40,627 bases of DNA from Candidatus Woesebacteria bacterium RBG_16_42_24 (GTDB lineage: Bacteria; Patescibacteriota; Microgenomatia; UBA8517): positions 1-40,627 of the forward strand of contig MGFX01000005.1 of assembly GCA_001792115.1 (NCBI GenBank). The letters are read 5' to 3'. The first letter of the stretch is position 1. The number at the start of each line of letters is the position of its first letter. The notes beneath the pieces were generated by a model. That model did not search any database. It was not told the DNA's origin and saw only the letters and a program-made list of their open reading frames with translations. The position numbers and the translations under genes are program-made. Below, in pieces: positions 17,161 to 25,753 of the stretch.

Positions 17161-18383
17161 CTAAAAGATACCTTAAAATAGCCATTATACATTTGGCCTT
17201 TTTTTATTCTGGAGGGGGCGAAAAGCTAATCTTGGAGGAGATTAAGGGTTTGAAAAAAAGAGGTCATAATGTGGATTGCTTTACCCCAACTTTGGATAAG
17301 AAATTATGTTATCCAGATATCATCAACAAGTATAAAATCCGGGTTTTATTTCCGTTTCTTTCAAAGATTCTATTCCACCACGAATCATATGAAATTGCCC
17401 TCAGTTGCCTTTTGTTTCCTTTGGTGGCAAGGCATTTTCGCAAATATGACGTGATAATTGGCGCAAACCAGCCGGGTCCATGGTTTAGTTGGATTATAAA
17501 GAAAATAACTGGAGTTCCTTATATTATTTACCTAGCTCAACCAACCCGTATTTTGCATCCCCGGCCGGTTGATATTAAAACTGGCATTTGGATTCGCGAG
17601 AAAGTTAAAATATTTCCGTTGTTAGTAACAATATTTAGACCATTTATACGTTGGGCAGACAGAATAAGCATAAGAAGCGCTGATCAAGTGCTAGCCAACG
17701 GTGAATATATGACTGAAGTTATATCTCGGGTTTACGATATATCTTGCGTCAATTGCCCGGCCGGAGCATATGTGCAAAACAGATTGGTTAGAAAGCGCTG
17801 GAAAGGGGGAGTTAAGGCTAACGGATGGATCATTAATAAACCCTTTATTCTGATGAGTAATCGGCATTTTCCTCAAAAGAAGTTTGAATACGTAATCCAA
17901 GCAATGCCCGAGATATTAAAGAAAGTTCCGAATATTAAAGTAGTTATTACTGGTAATATGACGGTTTACACAAATAAGCTCATTGAGATTTGTCATAATT
18001 TGGGAATAACAGAAAGAGTAATCTTTACGGGGTACGTAAAGGAGAAAGATTTGAGTAGGTTATATGCCAATGCCGCGGTTTATGCTTACACGGCGCCGGA
18101 AGAGGATTTCGGCATGGGGGTTATTGAATCAATGGCCGCCGGAGTACCCGTTGTAGCCTGGAATAAAGGTGGACCATCAAAAACGATTATTCACGGACAG
18201 ACAGGTCTTCTTATTAAGCCCTATTTGAATAAAGAGTTTAGTAGAGGTTTAGTTAATTTGGTCAAAAACGAGAGGGTAAATCGCGAAATGGGTAAGAAAG
18301 CTCGCAAACGCGCTATAAAACTCTTTACCTATAAAAAACACCTTGGTAGGCTGGAAAAAGAACTTTTTTATGCTTATGAATAA
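17157..18383 (+). CDS. Glycosyltransferase family 4, close paralog of the 10095-11321 product
   Basis: 'IAIIHLAFFYSGGGEKLILEEIKGLKKRGH...'; 'YTAPEEDFGMGVIESMAAGVPVVAWNKGGPSKTIIHGQTGLLI'; same 408-aa length as the paralog; ATGA overlap with the upstream gene. Confidence 0.93.
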   Translation: MTKRYLKIAIIHLAFFYSGGGEKLILEEIKGLKKRGHNVDCFTPTLDKKLCYPDIINKYKIRVLFPFLSKILFHHESYEIALSCLLFPLVARHFRKYDVIIGANQPGPWFSWIIKKITGVPYIIYLAQPTRILHPRPVDIKTGIWIREKVKIFPLLVTIFRPFIRWADRISIRSADQVLANGEYMTEVISRVYDISCVNCPAGAYVQNRLVRKRWKGGVKANGWIINKPFILMSNRHFPQKKFEYVIQAMPEILKKVPNIKVVITGNMTVYTNKLIEICHNLGITERVIFTGYVKEKDLSRLYANAAVYAYTAPEEDFGMGVIESMAAGVPVVAWNKGGPSKTIIHGQTGLLIKPYLNKEFSRGLVNLVKNERVNREMGKKARKRAIKLFTYKKHLGRLEKELFYAYE

Positions 18384-18448
18384 AGCAGTTATGATAACGA
18401 GGGGGATTTGGAAATAAAGTATCTATAAATGCAAGAAATATAAATTAT

Positions 18449-19603
18449 ATGGATATTCTTATTGTTCACCCAAAACTTACATGGAGAGGAGCTGAAAAAT
18501 TAAGCGTTAATCTAGCTTCAGCTTTACAAAGCCATGGTCACAACGTAGCTTATTTGACTCTTTTTGTCGAGTCTAAAGGTATTCCTACAGGTATAAAAAA
18601 AGTTAATCTTATTGTTCCATCTTTATATATTCAAAAGATTTTACGTTTTAATGATTTATTCTTTATGCTTTTTGGTTTTTGGGTTTTGTTATTTCTCGTT
18701 TTCAAAAATGCCAAAAAGTTTCAAATAATAAATGTTCACAACATACCTTCAACTTGGGTTGGAGCTATTGTTGGCAGAATATATCATAAGCCGGTTGTTT
18801 GGACAGTTCATGATGTTCCTAAAGATATTTCTTGGAAACATAAATCTTCCATTATCGAGTATGTATTATGGTTTGTTGCGTCAAGTTTTATTGATAAATT
18901 ATTAGTAAAACGTATTGATGTTGTTATCACGCAGTGTAAAAATGTTGCAAACGAAGTTAAAACTAGATACAAAAAAGAAACTCGTATTATTTTGCCAGCA
19001 GTAGACAGTATTTATTTAAAAAAGATAATAGGCAAGCGGTTTTTTAGCAATACAATATCTGGCAAATTTGTATTTTTATCTGCTTCCCATATGCATTTTA
19101 GAAAAAATCAGAAAACTATTATTAAAGCTTTCTCAAAATTTTCTAAAAAAGTAATAAATTCCTCTCTTTTATTAGCGGGTGATGGACCCGATAAACCTAA
19201 ATTAGCTACTTTAGTAAATGATCTTTCTTTAGAGCATAAAGTGTTTTTTACTGGAATCCTTTCTGAAAATAGGTTAGCAAAACTTTATGAATCCAGTAAC
19301 GTTTTGCTTTTAGCTTCAATTGAAGAACCTTGGGGACTTACCCCCTTTGAGGCATTGGCAATGGGAACTCCGGTAATCGTATCGAAATTTGCAGGTGCCT
19401 ATGAAACCATTAGAGGAAAAGGTTTAGGATATTTTTCAAAACCTAGTATAAATAGTTTCTATGCAACTATGTTAGACGTTTATTTAAATTATGAAAAAGC
19501 AAAAAAAGTGGCACTTCGAGGTAAGCGTTGGGTCAGAAAAAACATGATGCCAGATAGGTATGCAGGAGAATACGAGCTGATTTATAAGTCTTTAATTGGT
19601 TAA
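18449..19603 (+). CDS. Glycosyltransferase family 4
   Basis: 'MDILIVHPKLTWRGAEKLSVNLASAL'; 'LLASIEEPWGLTPFEALAMGTPVIVSKFAGAYETI'. Confidence 0.92.
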   Translation: MDILIVHPKLTWRGAEKLSVNLASALQSHGHNVAYLTLFVESKGIPTGIKKVNLIVPSLYIQKILRFNDLFFMLFGFWVLLFLVFKNAKKFQIINVHNIPSTWVGAIVGRIYHKPVVWTVHDVPKDISWKHKSSIIEYVLWFVASSFIDKLLVKRIDVVITQCKNVANEVKTRYKKETRIILPAVDSIYLKKIIGKRFFSNTISGKFVFLSASHMHFRKNQKTIIKAFSKFSKKVINSSLLLAGDGPDKPKLATLVNDLSLEHKVFFTGILSENRLAKLYESSNVLLLASIEEPWGLTPFEALAMGTPVIVSKFAGAYETIRGKGLGYFSKPSINSFYATMLDVYLNYEKAKKVALRGKRWVRKNMMPDRYAGEYELIYKSLIG

Positions 19604-19640
19604 ATCTTCACTATAGTTAAACTTTAATAAAATAGCCAAA

Positions 19641-20438
19641 ATGAAAGGAAAAGTATCGCCAAGATTTTATAATAAGAAATACTATTATCAAAAATGTGAG
19701 GGACACGAGGAGTTTGTAAAAGGGAAAATTTCAAAAAGATTTGCTCCAGCGTTTAGTTTATTGGGAAACGTAAAAGGCCAAAATGTATTAGATATTGGAT
19801 GTGGAAGAGGGGAAATGGTTATATATTGTGCCAAAAAGGGATCAATGGCGTATGGAATTGATTATAGCAAAGACGCCATAGAAATAGCCAGAAAGAATGT
19901 TGACAATATTAAAAAAATTGAACACAGCATATCCGATAAGGTTTCCTTTAAATTAATGGAGGCAGGATGTCTTCAATTTAAAGATCATTTTTTTGATAAA
20001 GTATTACTCTTGGATTTTATTGAACATGTCTATCCAGAGGAACTAGAAAATATACTGATGGAAACCAAAAGAGTTACAAAGGTAAAAGGAATGATTATTA
20101 TTCATACACCAAATCTTTGGTTTTTAAGGATGTTACAAACAGTAGGGCACCCTTTTGGTTACAAAGAATCTAATCTTCACGTAAATTTGCAAAGTTATTT
20201 TCAATTAAAAAGAAGTTTGAAAATACTTAATGGTGATATTAAATTTCATTTTATTAAAAGAAAGAACTATTTTTTTCATCTTACGTCAAATATAAGAAAA
20301 TCAAATCTAGGTAACTTGTCAGTAAGAATTCTTGATTATTTATTTGAAATAAGCCTTATTGCCAAAGTAGTCCATTCAAACCCTTTCGCTTTTTTATTTG
20401 AATCTGATTTTTGGATTACAATTAATGATTGTAATTAA
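19641..20438 (+). CDS. Class I SAM-dependent methyltransferase
   Basis: 'VLDIGCGRGEMVIYCAKKGSMAYGIDYSKDAIEIA', 'FDKVLLLDFIEHVYPEELENILMETKRV'. Confidence 0.9.
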   Translation: MKGKVSPRFYNKKYYYQKCEGHEEFVKGKISKRFAPAFSLLGNVKGQNVLDIGCGRGEMVIYCAKKGSMAYGIDYSKDAIEIARKNVDNIKKIEHSISDKVSFKLMEAGCLQFKDHFFDKVLLLDFIEHVYPEELENILMETKRVTKVKGMIIIHTPNLWFLRMLQTVGHPFGYKESNLHVNLQSYFQLKRSLKILNGDIKFHFIKRKNYFFHLTSNIRKSNLGNLSVRILDYLFEISLIAKVVHSNPFAFLFESDFWITINDCN

Positions 20439-20453
20439 GTGTAAATAAGTATC

Positions 20454-21290
20454 ATGAAAAAATATAAAGATTTTAATTATGAAAAAGTTCTCTACTCAAA
20501 CTTATTCTTTCAACCAAAAATATATGAGACAGGATCGATTTTCTACAGATATCTAGTTAAACAGCTAGGTAATATTCCAATAAAGAAAAATGTAAGGCTA
20601 CTGGATATAGCTTGTGGTGCCGGTGAATTAAGTAAACGTATTAGTGAAAAATTTCCGGAGATAGAATATTGGGCTTGCGATATAAGCCAAGCCTCAATTA
20701 AATTAGCAAAAAGTAATCCAGGAAATATTAAATTTTTTGTGACTGATGCCGAAAAACTGAAAGCAAAATCAAATTTTTTTGATATTGTAATTATGAACTC
20801 CGTTCTTGACCATCTTAATAATCCCAAAAAGGCAATTAAGGAAGTTTTCAGAGTGTTAAAAACTGGCGGAACATATATCTCGGGGACTCCAATAGAAGCA
20901 GATATGGCCAACATCCACGGATTTTTTAGTAAGTTTAAAGATTTCAGGAAATTTAGATATGAATATTTAGGCCATATACATGCATTTACCCGCGCATCTT
21001 TGAAGAAAATGATTGAAGGTGGCGGTTTTCGAGTCAAAAAGATAGATTATAGCTGGTTTTATTTTTCGCAGCTCATAGACATTTTGTATTACCCACTTCT
21101 TAAGATATTGGGTAGGGGACCCGAGTTTTCAATGAATGAATTTGGGAAAAAACGTAATAAAATTAACAATGTATTTGTTAAATACACACGTTACTTTTTG
21201 GGCATTATTGAAAATGTTGAAGACATCATTACGGCCAAAATCCCAATCGGTTTTTTTGAATATATAGTCGCATATAAAAATAGTAACTAA
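20454..21290 (+). CDS. Class I SAM-dependent methyltransferase
   Basis: 'LLDIACGAGELSKRISEKFPEIEYWACDIS', 'FDIVIMNSVLDHLNNPKKAIKEVFRVLKTGG'. Confidence 0.9.
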   Translation: MKKYKDFNYEKVLYSNLFFQPKIYETGSIFYRYLVKQLGNIPIKKNVRLLDIACGAGELSKRISEKFPEIEYWACDISQASIKLAKSNPGNIKFFVTDAEKLKAKSNFFDIVIMNSVLDHLNNPKKAIKEVFRVLKTGGTYISGTPIEADMANIHGFFSKFKDFRKFRYEYLGHIHAFTRASLKKMIEGGGFRVKKIDYSWFYFSQLIDILYYPLLKILGRGPEFSMNEFGKKRNKINNVFVKYTRYFLGIIENVEDIITAKIPIGFFEYIVAYKNSN

Positions 21291-21298
21291 TTTCATAT

Positions 21299-22444
21299 AT
21301 GGTTAAGTTTCAACCTAAAAGTATAGCCATAATCAGGGCTTTGGATTTGAGAATTATTCAGGGCGAGTATGCGGCTACTTTTAAAAGAATTGAACCATTT
21401 TTTGTTTCAAATTATAATCGGGAAATAAAAAATTTATTAAAATCTAAAAAAACCAATTACATTGATTTAAAATTGACACAACCCTATTTATTTGACCCTA
21501 TAAGATTATTTTTTAAGAGAACCAGCCATCAATCGTGGCTGGCGTTTGATAATAAAAGCCTGGAGAAAACACTTTTACCAATAGATTTTCTTCAGATTCA
21601 GGAACCATTTTTTCTATATTCCGGACAGGTAGCAGACATTGCACAAAAATATAACAAACCACTGATTATGGCTCCATTTATGTGTTTTAATCATCTGTCT
21701 TCCTATATTCCTCCTTATTCTTTAAGTGTGAGAAGGGCCATTGATCAGACCGACCTTTTTATCATGAGAACAGAAAGGGTTAGTAACTATTTATCACAGT
21801 TTAAAATTCCTAACAGAAAAAAAGTGCTTATTTATCATGGGATAAACACAAAATGTTTTTTTCCCCGCAAAAAAGACAGAGGTGGAAAAATCAGAATCCT
21901 TTTTGTTGGTGTGTTAGATAGCAATAAAGGATTAGATGATATTCTAGACGTATTTCCGAAACTGGTTAAGCTAAGCAGGAGGGATATCGAACTTGTTATA
22001 TGCGGAAAAGGTGTTCTAGAGAAAAAAGTACTAAATATGGCAAAGACTTTACCGATTAACTATATGGGTTATGTATCAAATTTAAGCCTTCCTGAAGTAT
22101 ATAGAGACTGTGATATTTTTTGTGGACCAAGCAAGGATGAATATTTTCTTGGTTTGAAGTTATGGGAAGAGGGTTTTGGCTTCGTATTTATTGAGGCTAT
22201 GGCATCTGGATTACCAGTTGTGACTAACGATTGCGGTGCAATCAGGGAAGTTGTGGGTGAAGATAATTATATTAATGAACAGGACGATAAAAATGCTTTA
22301 CAAAAATCATTATTGGAGCTAATTAATGACCCAAAATTAAGACGTAGTGTAGGATTAAGAAATCGAGACAAAGCGGAAAAATTTTTTAATCTGGAAAAAC
22401 AAGTTATAAGGGAGGAGAATGAAATTATTCGCCGATTTATATAG
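21299..22444 (+). CDS. Glycosyltransferase family 4
   Basis: 'KIRILFVGVLDSNKGLDDILDVFPKL'; 'EEGFGFVFIEAMASGLPVVTNDCGAIREVVGEDNYI'. Confidence 0.92.
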   Translation: MVKFQPKSIAIIRALDLRIIQGEYAATFKRIEPFFVSNYNREIKNLLKSKKTNYIDLKLTQPYLFDPIRLFFKRTSHQSWLAFDNKSLEKTLLPIDFLQIQEPFFLYSGQVADIAQKYNKPLIMAPFMCFNHLSSYIPPYSLSVRRAIDQTDLFIMRTERVSNYLSQFKIPNRKKVLIYHGINTKCFFPRKKDRGGKIRILFVGVLDSNKGLDDILDVFPKLVKLSRRDIELVICGKGVLEKKVLNMAKTLPINYMGYVSNLSLPEVYRDCDIFCGPSKDEYFLGLKLWEEGFGFVFIEAMASGLPVVTNDCGAIREVVGEDNYINEQDDKNALQKSLLELINDPKLRRSVGLRNRDKAEKFFNLEKQVIREENEIIRRFI

Positions 22445-22456
22445 AGGAATTATTAT

Positions 22457-25400
22457 ATGAAGATAGCTAGATCAGTCCTAGTTGGTTTTTTCAGACTAAT
22501 TTATTTTATACCAGCCCTTATTGTAATTATATTCTTAGTTTATCTTTTTGGTCATTGGATTTTGGGTCCAGCTTTGTTAGGAAGTGACAATGCAAATTTT
22601 ATTACGCACGCTAAATGGCTGTCTGATTGGTTCCCAAAAATTCCTTTTTGGTATCCCCAGCAGGGCGGTGGAATGTCGTTTACCGCTTCCTATCCAATAT
22701 TAAATCACCTTATTGTTGTATTTTTTGAAAAAATCACCAAGCTACCCATGGCTGTTGTTTTCAGAATTTGGTCTTTGGTAGTAGTTGCTTTGACTTCAGT
22801 CGGTTTGTATCTGCTAGGTTTCAGGTTAACCAAAAATCAAACAGTATCGAGTTTGGCGGCAATTTTTTATCTATTGGCTCCGATAACATGGATATTTTTG
22901 TTAGCCTGGGGTTTTGCAGCTGAACAATTATCTTTTGTATTTGTTCCCCCTGTATTTATCTTTATAACCCTTTTTCTAGATGAATATTATTTATTAGGGT
23001 TTACCAAAAAGGCTAAAATATTCTTTTTATTATTTGTCGCTTCTTTTGCCATTCTTTCCATGGCCCATCCACTTATATTTACCGGAATACTAATGATAGT
23101 TACAGGTATCTTGATTATTTATCCATTATTTAATTTCAAACCCGAGAGAAGAAATATCAAAAAAATATTGCTTGTTACTATTACATCTTTAGCTACTGTA
23201 TTTCTTTTAGTTTCTTATTGGATGGTGCCTTACTTTAGATACCAATCAATTTCTTCAAAAGGTGCACCCTCTGAGAAAGAAATATATAACTTTAACGCTT
23301 GGGGCCAGAATGCAATTTACCCGAGTAATGTTTTTTCAATTACAGATAAAACAGCGGCTTATACTAGTTATGATGAGCCAACACAGAATAAAAGCAGTTT
23401 TGCATGGCACAACGTATCATTCCCTTTTATCATATCTTTACTTGCGTTAGTTGGTTTAGTAGGTTCATTTTTTGTCAATCGAAAAATCTTTGCTTTGGGA
23501 ATTGCAAATATAATACCACTTTCTTTCGCAATTTTTCCTAATCAGACATACTATCTACTAAGGCTACCTTTGACGAATTATTTCCTAAATTGGAGGTCTG
23601 GAATTACTGCATCGAGATTTATTATTCCGCTTTTAGCGGCTTTTGGTTGCTTTACCATTGCTTATTTAATAACTTTCCCCCTAGAATTACTTTCCAAAAA
23701 AACTAAATATTTTGTTTTGAAATATTCTTTAAAAACTTCCTTCGTTGTTTTAACGACAGTGTTAACTTTATTTGTAGCCGGAATTCTTCTTTGGAGGTTT
23801 AAAAATTGGCCATATGAATATCCGAGTGTTTTAATTACCTATGGTCATGAAAATTATTTTCCCTCAACGAGGGTAGATATACGGAATATTTGGAGAAAAA
23901 AGGTTACTGATGACTGTTTCAGTGGGGATCTTGTAGCCACGAAAGAATTAAATCCAGTATGTTTTAATCCGATGTTAAAAAACTATTTTTGGGAGGGTCA
24001 TTTAAATAAGGCATGCACGGAAATGCAAAAAGACGAAACAAAAGCCAGACTTCCTACTGAAATAACTTCACTTTGTGGACCAAATCCAAGTTTGGAAATA
24101 GTGCAAAAGGTTATAAGCGGTTGTGATAGAAAAAGTACTACATTTGGATATTCTGAGGTTTGTAGAGCTAGGGGGGGTAATTTATTGGATCAGTTTAGAT
24201 TAAACATTTTGAAAAAGGATATAAAACAAACGATTAAGGAAAGTGACTTATTTGGAGAAGGAAAAGAACTTTTTTATAAAGAAAGAGAAATACTAAAGGG
24301 GCTTCCTGATGATACAAATACTAGAGTTGATATTGGTACTTCATTGGGTGCATTTATGATGATGGAGCCATTTTACAGTAGGATGCCTGAATTACCAACC
24401 TACTACAATCAGGCGACTTTGCTTAAAACTTTATGGAATTATGAAATTGGAATTTTTAATCAAAAAGAAACCGTTTGGCCACAAGACAGAATAATGTATG
24501 AGCTATCAAAATATTTTGGACTTGGATATGCTGTGCTATCTGAGGATTTAGTCCCATTAGATAAGTTTATTAGGACTGGGTGGGAAAGGGTTGATAAATG
24601 GCCAGCTGGAACTTTTGGTGGATTGGCTTTATGGAAGAACAGTGAGCCAGCGGTTTTATTGCAAGTATCAACAAAACCAGTGGTGTTGGTTATAGGTCAG
24701 GACAAGGTAGATGGCTACTTTAGAATTTTCCATCTAGCCAATTTAGGAACGTTATCATTTGAGGATGCGCTCATTGTTAAAGGTGGATCTTATGTTGATG
24801 CTTATACCGCTAATGACTTAAAGAAATTCGATGCCGTCGTTTTAGAAGGTTACGCTTATAAAAATCAGAAAAAAGGTTGGAAGGTTCTGGACGAATATAC
24901 TAAAAGCGGGGGAGCGCTTCTTATTAATACGGGATGGCAATATTCGAGTGCCGATTGGCAAGTAGCTTCTACTCCTGAATTCTTACCCATAAAAGAGCTG
25001 AAATGGCAGGAACCCGACATTTCCCAAGAATTTGCGAGTGATGAGACAACCATAATCGGAGACGTTGACTTAAAAGCTTTTTCCCCTCTGGTTTATAAGA
25101 GAAAACCTTGGAATATTTCGACTTCGGATAAGTCTAACTTAAGAAGCTGGGCTAAGGTTATTCTTTCGGCCAATTCAAAACCCTTGATAGCGGGCGGGAA
25201 ATATGGAGCGGGTAAAGTGATTTGGCTGGGTTTTGATATTCCAGGTCACATTGGAGCTTACGGGGATAACGAAGAGGAAATAAAGCTCTACCGAAACCTG
25301 CTGAGCTACCTTTTGGAAAATAAAGAAGGGAAAGTATTAAGTGCGACTTTTAAAAGAAATTACCCGGATAAGTTGGAGATCACGATAAATGAATCTTCGG

Positions 25401-25753
25401 GACAAAAAACGGCCGTATATTGGAGTGAAGCATATTATCCCGATTTCAAAGCGAATCTGGTTACGGGCGGTAAATCCGAGAAGCTGCAAGTATATAAAGC
25501 GGGTCCGGGAATGACAATGTTTATTCTTCCAAAGGTGGTTGCGGGGTCAAAGATCATATATGAATATAAGACACCGCTAACGGTTACCATGGCAAGATTA
25601 GTGTCTTTAGTAACTCTGGTTTTCCTAATAAGCATAGTTGTGAATTCGAAAATCCTGATTTATATAAAGACACTAGTTTTGGACAATATCCTGAAAGGAA
25701 AACTGAGAAAAGGAATAATCGGCGAGCATGGTGATGAAGACTTAATTTACTAA
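22457..25753 (+). CDS. Large multi-TM GT-C/PTPS-related-like protein with C-terminal class-I GATase-like region and terminal TM
   Basis: 1098 aa; N-term multi-TM with 'GSDNANFITHAKWLSDWFPKIPFWYPQQGGGMSFTASYPILNHL'; C-term 'KFDAVVLEGYAYKNQ...KSGGALLINTG...GKVIWLGFDIPGHIG'; final TM plus basic tail. Confidence 0.82.
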   Translation: MKIARSVLVGFFRLIYFIPALIVIIFLVYLFGHWILGPALLGSDNANFITHAKWLSDWFPKIPFWYPQQGGGMSFTASYPILNHLIVVFFEKITKLPMAVVFRIWSLVVVALTSVGLYLLGFRLTKNQTVSSLAAIFYLLAPITWIFLLAWGFAAEQLSFVFVPPVFIFITLFLDEYYLLGFTKKAKIFFLLFVASFAILSMAHPLIFTGILMIVTGILIIYPLFNFKPERRNIKKILLVTITSLATVFLLVSYWMVPYFRYQSISSKGAPSEKEIYNFNAWGQNAIYPSNVFSITDKTAAYTSYDEPTQNKSSFAWHNVSFPFIISLLALVGLVGSFFVNRKIFALGIANIIPLSFAIFPNQTYYLLRLPLTNYFLNWRSGITASRFIIPLLAAFGCFTIAYLITFPLELLSKKTKYFVLKYSLKTSFVVLTTVLTLFVAGILLWRFKNWPYEYPSVLITYGHENYFPSTRVDIRNIWRKKVTDDCFSGDLVATKELNPVCFNPMLKNYFWEGHLNKACTEMQKDETKARLPTEITSLCGPNPSLEIVQKVISGCDRKSTTFGYSEVCRARGGNLLDQFRLNILKKDIKQTIKESDLFGEGKELFYKEREILKGLPDDTNTRVDIGTSLGAFMMMEPFYSRMPELPTYYNQATLLKTLWNYEIGIFNQKETVWPQDRIMYELSKYFGLGYAVLSEDLVPLDKFIRTGWERVDKWPAGTFGGLALWKNSEPAVLLQVSTKPVVLVIGQDKVDGYFRIFHLANLGTLSFEDALIVKGGSYVDAYTANDLKKFDAVVLEGYAYKNQKKGWKVLDEYTKSGGALLINTGWQYSSADWQVASTPEFLPIKELKWQEPDISQEFASDETTIIGDVDLKAFSPLVYKRKPWNISTSDKSNLRSWAKVILSANSKPLIAGGKYGAGKVIWLGFDIPGHIGAYGDNEEEIKLYRNLLSYLLENKEGKVLSATFKRNYPDKLEITINESSGQKTAVYWSEAYYPDFKANLVTGGKSEKLQVYKAGPGMTMFILPKVVAGSKIIYEYKTPLTVTMARLVSLVTLVFLISIVVNSKILIYIKTLVLDNILKGKLRKGIIGEHGDEDLIY

